A stretch of 64,000 bases of DNA from the NCBI GenBank assembly GCA_049611805.1, contig JBMZAX010000010.1:1-64000 (forward strand), read 5' to 3'. Positions within the stretch are counted from its first letter, which is position 1; every line of letters starts with the position of its first letter. Position numbers and translations under genes: made by a program. Source of the stretch: UBA7378 sp049611805. Lineage in GTDB: Bacteria; Pseudomonadota; Alphaproteobacteria; RS24. Below, piece after piece: positions 60,346 through 64,000 of this stretch. The notes under the pieces are model-generated. The model was not told the origin of the DNA. It made no database searches and was given only the letters and a program-made list of their open reading frames with translations.

Positions 60346-61122
60346 ATGAAATATGAAAATATTCTGGTCGAGATCAAAGGCAGTGTGGGCCTGATAACAC
60401 TGCACCGTCCGCAGGCTTTGAACGCGCTGTGCGCACCGCTGATGGATGAACTGACCCATGCGATTGGTGCCATGGAAGAAAATGATGCTGTCGGCTGCAT
60501 GGTGTTGACGGGGTCTGCCAAGGCATTTGCCGCCGGCGCCGATATCAAGGAAATGGCCGGCAAGAAATATATTGATGTCTTTCGCGAAGATTTCATAACC
60601 GCCAATTGGGAAGCGGCCACACGCGCCAGAAAGCCGATTATCGCGGCGGTGGCCGGCTATGCGCTGGGCGGCGGCTGCGAGCTGGCGATGATGTGCGACT
60701 TTATTCTGGCGGCAGATACGGCAAAATTCGGCCAGCCCGAAATTAATCTGGGCGTTATTCCCGGTGCCGGCGGCACGCAACGTCTTGCGCGCTTTGTCGG
60801 CAAATCCAAGGCCATGGAAATGTGCCTGACCGGGCGCATGATGGACGCCGAAGAGGCCGAGCGTTGCGGCCTTGTCAGCCGTGTTGTGGCGGCAGATGAT
60901 CTGCTCGACGAAGCCCTTGAAGTTGCTGAAAAAATTGCCGAGAAATCGGCTCCTTCCGTGATGATTGCAAAAGAATGTGTCAACGAAGCCTTCGAGACCA
61001 CCTTGCGCGAAGGGGTGCGCTTTGAACGCCGGCTTTTCCACTCGCTGTTCGCCTTTGACGACCAAAGCGAAGGCATGGAAGCTTTTATCGAGAAAAGACA
61101 ACCAAAGTTCAACAATAGCTAG
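60346..61122 (+). CDS. Enoyl-CoA hydratase
   Basis: 258 residues of the crotonase fold; hydrates 2-enoyl-CoA in fatty acid or amino acid breakdown. SAKAFAAGADIKEM forms the oxyanion/CoA part. The two catalytic Glu positions fall in VAGYALGGGCELAMMCDFILAA and FGQPEINLGVIPGAGGTQRLAR (each 20 residues or fewer as marked blocks here). The conserved mutM-echA-rpsT-dnaA order makes it the usual house enzyme of this locus; its chain-length preference is unknown. Confidence 0.95.
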   Translation: MKYENILVEIKGSVGLITLHRPQALNALCAPLMDELTHAIGAMEENDAVGCMVLTGSAKAFAAGADIKEMAGKKYIDVFREDFITANWEAATRARKPIIAAVAGYALGGGCELAMMCDFILAADTAKFGQPEINLGVIPGAGGTQRLARFVGKSKAMEMCLTGRMMDAEEAERCGLVSRVVAADDLLDEALEVAEKIAEKSAPSVMIAKECVNEAFETTLREGVRFERRLFHSLFAFDDQSEGMEAFIEKRQPKFNNS

Positions 61123-61146
61123 ACCCAGCCAGACCCAGCCAGACCC
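61121..61146 (+). repeat. Short tandem direct repeat after the enoyl-CoA hydratase
   Basis: AGACCCAGCC is repeated twice and followed by AGACCC, starting inside the stop codon. Its meaning is unknown; it lies just upstream of the rpsT promoter. Confidence 0.7.
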
Positions 61147-61167
61147 GGTGGGGCGTGAAATTCGCGG

Positions 61168-61196
61168 TTGACCTAACTCGGCCGCCGCCCTATAAC
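61168..61196 (+). promoter_or_regulatory. rpsT promoter (sigma70-like)
   Basis: TTGACC (61168-61173) and TATAAC (61191-61196) are exactly 17 bases apart. The expected start point near 61203 lies at the foot of the leader hairpin. Confidence 0.7.
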
Positions 61197-61204
61197 GGCG
61201 TCTC

Positions 61205-61228
61205 AATCGCCGCACCAATGCGGCGATT
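61205..61228 (+). promoter_or_regulatory. Perfect hairpin at the 5' end of the rpsT leader
   Basis: AATCGCCGCA (61205-61214) pairs perfectly with TGCGGCGATT (61219-61228) over a CCAA loop, followed by TT. It lies 23 bases before the S20 ATG, after the promoter, so it is in the rpsT mRNA leader rather than an echA terminator. It could regulate translation, stability or early termination. Confidence 0.65.
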
Positions 61229-61251
61229 TTACGAAACAGGGTTCGATTTAC

Positions 61252-61515
61252 ATGGCAAATACAAGTTCTGCCAAAAAAATGGTTCGCAAGATTGCCACCC
61301 GCACGGCGCGCAGCCGCCATCAGCGGAGCCAAATGCGCTCGTCAATCCGTCGGGTTGAAGAAGCCATTGCCAGTGGCAGCAAAGACGATGCGGTTTCCGC
61401 CTTGCGCGCGGCCCAGCCGCTGATTGCCAAAGCCGGACGCAAAGGGCTGGTGCACAAGCGTGCCGCCTCGCGCAAAGTTTCGCGGCTGGCAAAACGCGTC
61501 GCCGGCATTTCCTGA
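61252..61515 (+). CDS. rpsT: 30S ribosomal protein S20
   Basis: 87 residues, standard S20: MANTSSAKKMVRKIATRTA, then Arg/Lys-rich helices and the KGLVHKRAASRKVSRLAKRV end. It binds 16S rRNA. The gene has its own promoter and a leader hairpin, so autogenous or stability control as in E. coli S20 is plausible. AGGG lies about 11 bases before the ATG. Confidence 0.98.
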   Translation: MANTSSAKKMVRKIATRTARSRHQRSQMRSSIRRVEEAIASGSKDDAVSALRAAQPLIAKAGRKGLVHKRAASRKVSRLAKRVAGIS

Positions 61516-61574
61516 TTTTTCCTGCCTGATTTATTCCGCCTGAATTTTTGACAGTTTTAAGACTGTGCGCGTAT

Positions 61575-61604
61575 CGCCACGGGTCTATGGCGTCATGTTT
61601 TTTT
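61575..61604 (+). terminator. Candidate terminator after rpsT
   Basis: CGCCA (61575-61579) pairs with TGGCG (61588-61592); seven T follow from 61598. The eight-base loop and the five-base gap make it weak. The remaining 61605-61813 is AT-rich at first, then ordinary, and holds no gene I can support. Confidence 0.4.
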
Positions 61605-61813
61605 CATAAAAACCAAAAAAAATTTCAAAAAGTTTCAGAATCTTCTCTGTTCTTGTTTCCTTCCCGTTGCGTGAGGGGCGGCGAATTTGTATCGTAATTT
61701 GTGACAGATGACCGGCGAAAAACGGCAGATATCAGCGAGTTTTGAGCTAACGCGCTGATTTTAGACAAGATTTTCTCCGCGGGGCTGTTTGAAATAAAGA
61801 GCCGAGTAATCTG

Positions 61814-62293
61814 ATGGCGGCAGTTCTGTTTTGGAGGGCGCAAGTGGACGGGTTAAATCTTCTGGATGATGAACATGATGGGTTCGCCGGACATGTGTCG
61901 CCGACAACGGCGTGGAACTGTTTGGCCGAAAATGCCGATGCCGTTCTGGTGGATGTACGCACGCAAGCCGAATGGGTTTTTGTCGGTCTGCCGGATTTGA
62001 CAGACGCCGCCGCGCGGCTTGTCTGCATGGAATGGCAGCGTTTTCCAGGCATGGCCGTCAATCCCGATTTTGTGAAAAACATTGCCGAAGAGATTGCCGA
62101 TACAACACGGGCGATATTTACGCTGTGTCGTTCGGGCCAGCGCTCGATAGCGGCCGCGCGCGCCTTGACGCAGGAAGGTTTTGCAGGCTGCTACAATGTG
62201 GTTGGCGGCTTTGAGGGAGATCCGGATGATGCCGGACATCGGGGGCATATGAACGGCTGGAAGTTTGACGGCTTGCCTTGGGTGCAGAAGTAA
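61814..62293 (+). CDS. Rhodanese-like sulfurtransferase
   Basis: 159 residues with one rhodanese domain. LVDVRTQAEWVFVGLPDL is the CH2A-type segment and the active-site loop is LCRSGQRSIAAARAL (catalytic Cys). GCYNVVGGFEGDPDDAGHRG and WKFDGLPW close it. Single-domain rhodaneses move sulfane sulfur; the physiological partner is unknown. It lies between rpsT and dnaA. Confidence 0.9.
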   Translation: MAAVLFWRAQVDGLNLLDDEHDGFAGHVSPTTAWNCLAENADAVLVDVRTQAEWVFVGLPDLTDAAARLVCMEWQRFPGMAVNPDFVKNIAEEIADTTRAIFTLCRSGQRSIAAARALTQEGFAGCYNVVGGFEGDPDDAGHRGHMNGWKFDGLPWVQK

Positions 62294-62352
62294 TTATTGG
62301 CGTATCACCGGGCCGGGCAGGGCTCGGTTCATAAATTTGAGGGTGTGCAATT

Positions 62353-63867
62353 TTGGAAAATAAAAATGAAGACGATGGGGTCGAAAAAGGCAGGGCAGAT
62401 GAGCCGAGCGCAAACCAAACTGGCGGCGCAACAGGCGCGGTAACGTCAAACGCTGAGCTGGATGCACAATGGCATCGCGTGCGCTCGCGCTTGCGCGCCG
62501 AATTGGGCGAGGCGACGTTCAACAGCTGGTTCAAGCTTTTATCGGTCGACAATGTGCATCGCGGGCGCGTTGTGCTGAAAGTGCCGACCCGCTTTGTGCG
62601 CAGCTGGATTGAAGCCCATTACCTGCCGCGCATTCGCGATTACTGGCAAAATGAAGACCCGACGGTGAAGCGCATTGATATTGAACTGCAACCCGAATGG
62701 ACGCCCGCCGAGCCAAAATCTGAAATGCGCATGCAAACCGCACCGCCAAGCCGCCTGCCGCCGATTGAGACGAAATCCCGCCCGCGCCCGCAAGCCGTGG
62801 CGAGCGAGGCGACCGGCCTGCGCGATGATTTGGGCGCGCCGCTGGACCGACGCTTTACGTTTGAGAATTTTGTGGTCGGCAAGTCGAACGAGCTGGCCCA
62901 TGCCGCGGCACGGCGCCTGACGGAAGCCGATGAGGTGGCCTTTAACCCGCTGTTTTTACATGGCGGCGTGGGGCTGGGCAAAACCCATCTCATGCATGCC
63001 ATTGCGTGGGAAATTCGCGCGCAAGACCCAAGCCGGACAGTGTTGTATCTGTCGGCGGAAAAATTCATGTATCAGTTTATCCGTGCCTTGCGGTTCAAGG
63101 ACACAATGGCGTTCAAACAGCAGTTTCGCGAAGTCGATGTGCTGATGATTGACGATATTCAGTTCATCGCCGGCAAGGATTCGACGCAGGAGGAGTTTTT
63201 CCATACCTTCAACGCGCTGATTGACCATAATCGTCAGGTCATTATCTCGGCCGACCGCTCGCCGACCGATCTGGAAGGCATTGAAGAGCGCATCCGCTCG
63301 CGCCTCGGCTGGGGGCTGGTGGCCGATATTCATCCGACCGATTATGAATTGCGTCTGGGCATTTTGCAGTCAAAGGCCGACAAGCTTGCCGCGCGCGCCG
63401 AAACCACGCCGATGCCCCAACCTGTTCTGGAGTTTCTGGCCCAGCGCATTGTTACGAATATTCGCGAGCTTGAGGGCGCGCTGAACAAGGTGGTTGCCTA
63501 TGCGTCTTTTGTCGGGCGTCCGGTGACGCTGGAAATGGCGCAAGATGTGTTGCGCGACCTGTTGCGCGCTTCCGAGCGCCGCGTCACCATTGACGAGATT
63601 CAGCGCCGTGTGGCGGAGTATTTCAACGTCAAAATGGGTGACATGTTGTCGGCGCGCCGTGCGCGTTCGGTGGCCCGACCGCGCCAGATTGCCATGTATC
63701 TGTCGAAACATCTCACCAGCCGGTCACTGCCCGAAATCGGGCGCAAATTTGGCGGCCGCGACCATACAACGGTCATTCATGCAGTCCGCAAAATTGAACA
63801 ATTGCGCGAACAAGACCCGGCATTGGACGAAGATGTCGATCTGCTGCGCCGGATGCTTGAGAACTAG
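62353..63867 (+). CDS. dnaA: Chromosomal replication initiator protein DnaA
   Basis: 504 residues. Domain I (WHRVRSRLRAELGEATFNSWF), a Pro/Ser-rich linker, the AAA+ domain III with Walker A GGVGLGKTH and Walker B VDVLMIDDIQFIAGK, and domain IV with MYLSKHLTSRSLPEIGRKFGGRDHTTVIHA (described by its GGRDHTTVIHA end) binding DnaA boxes. The start is a TTG at 62353 with GAGGGTG seven bases upstream; no in-frame ATG lies near the N terminus, so the rare start is well supported. A cluster of DnaA boxes was not found around it. Confidence 0.97.
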   Translation: MENKNEDDGVEKGRADEPSANQTGGATGAVTSNAELDAQWHRVRSRLRAELGEATFNSWFKLLSVDNVHRGRVVLKVPTRFVRSWIEAHYLPRIRDYWQNEDPTVKRIDIELQPEWTPAEPKSEMRMQTAPPSRLPPIETKSRPRPQAVASEATGLRDDLGAPLDRRFTFENFVVGKSNELAHAAARRLTEADEVAFNPLFLHGGVGLGKTHLMHAIAWEIRAQDPSRTVLYLSAEKFMYQFIRALRFKDTMAFKQQFREVDVLMIDDIQFIAGKDSTQEEFFHTFNALIDHNRQVIISADRSPTDLEGIEERIRSRLGWGLVADIHPTDYELRLGILQSKADKLAARAETTPMPQPVLEFLAQRIVTNIRELEGALNKVVAYASFVGRPVTLEMAQDVLRDLLRASERRVTIDEIQRRVAEYFNVKMGDMLSARRARSVARPRQIAMYLSKHLTSRSLPEIGRKFGGRDHTTVIHAVRKIEQLREQDPALDEDVDLLRRMLEN

Positions 63868-64000
63868 CTTTTCATGTCGCATGGCGGGTGTGTTGACGGG
63901 GTAAAAAAAAGCCCCTTTTCGCCGCATTTCTGCTATAAATATGAGCTAATCGAACACCTTGCTGGCTGAGGTGATTCGGGGCTTTGCGCCGCGTATCGCG
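63868..64000. other. Non-coding end of the window after dnaA
   Basis: No gene can be supported in these 133 bases. There is a GGGG/CCCC pairing around an A-run (63897-63914), too weak to call a terminator, and a TATAAAT at 63934 without a matching -35. The next gene lies beyond the window. Confidence 0.4.

Noticed and set aside
59869..61332. A 487-codon minus-strand frame over the secreted protein, echA and part of rpsT
   Set aside because: It covers three plus-strand genes and their leader; composition is that of an antisense shadow.
61516..62352. Replication origin next to dnaA
   Set aside because: The region is partly AT-rich, but no cluster of DnaA boxes (TTATCCACA-like) was found. In many alphaproteobacteria oriC is not beside dnaA.

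Overview
This window is chromosomal DNA of a GC-rich alphaproteobacterium. Three things point there: the gene order (murJ-trpS-usp-nfu, tsaB-rimI-fur/mur-plsC-miaB-phoH-ybeY-corC-lnt-HTH-metK-trmB-rimP-nusA-ylxR-infB-rbfA-truB-rpsO-pnp, irr-fabA-fabB, mutM-echA-rpsT-dnaA), an Irr-type Fur-family regulator, and a Fur/Mur without the CxxC zinc motif. Together they suggest a Hyphomicrobiales/Parvibaculales-like lineage, but the species cannot be named from the window. No rRNA, tRNA, transposase, prophage or CRISPR array was seen.

Layout. 1-12.8 kb: hrcA (3' end cut by the window edge), then rph-rdgB-hemW, an LpoA-like lipoprotein, rsmI-yraN-gshB, a small unknown gene, comM/yifB, an OlsB-type acyltransferase and the malic enzyme maeB. 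12.9-26.7 kb: mutS-glnD-murJ-trpS, a Usp-domain gene, nfu, a nitroreductase, tsaB-rimI-mur-plsC-miaB. 26.9-33.5 kb: phoH-ybeY-corC-lnt, an XRE regulator, metK-trmB. 33.6-43.2 kb: the translation/transcription operon rimP-nusA-ylxR-infB-rbfA-truB, then rpsO and pnp, ending in a strong terminator. 43.2-46.2 kb: the only clearly accessory segment, AT-richer, with an overlapping pair of small unknown genes and a degraded DpnII-type (GATC) restriction-modification module. 46.2-52.5 kb: fabB and fabA facing irr, then katG, an SH3-domain secreted protein and a 2-hydroxyacid dehydrogenase. 52.5-58.9 kb: a long minus-strand block ubiE-ubiB-coaBC-dut-rrf2-cysK-moeB. 59.0-63.9 kb: mutM, a secreted small protein, an enoyl-CoA hydratase, rpsT, a rhodanese and dnaA.

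How the genes work together. Most are housekeeping: ribosome assembly and translation (rimP, infB, rbfA, truB, ybeY, rsmI, trmB, trpS, rpsO, rpsT, tsaB, miaB), RNA turnover (rph, pnp), nucleotide and DNA maintenance (rdgB, dut, mutS, mutM, dnaA), envelope and lipids (lnt, plsC, olsB, fabA, fabB, murJ), cofactors and thiols (coaBC, gshB, cysK, ubiE, ubiB) and metal/oxidative stress (irr, mur, nfu, katG).

Main points for a second look: (i) a leader before rimP that can fold into either a terminator or a mutually exclusive hairpin; (ii) the decayed DpnII-like module, with a one-base homopolymer frameshift in the endonuclease, and in the methyltransferase a DPPC motif and a stop codon just after the apparent start; (iii) a translationally coupled pair of small proteins, the first HicB-like, next to it; (iv) a perfect inverted repeat matching the Irr (ICE) box upstream of katG and a weaker one at the irr promoter; (v) a promoter plus perfect 10-bp hairpin leader on rpsT; (vi) a MoeB/ThiF protein that has lost three of the four zinc cysteines.
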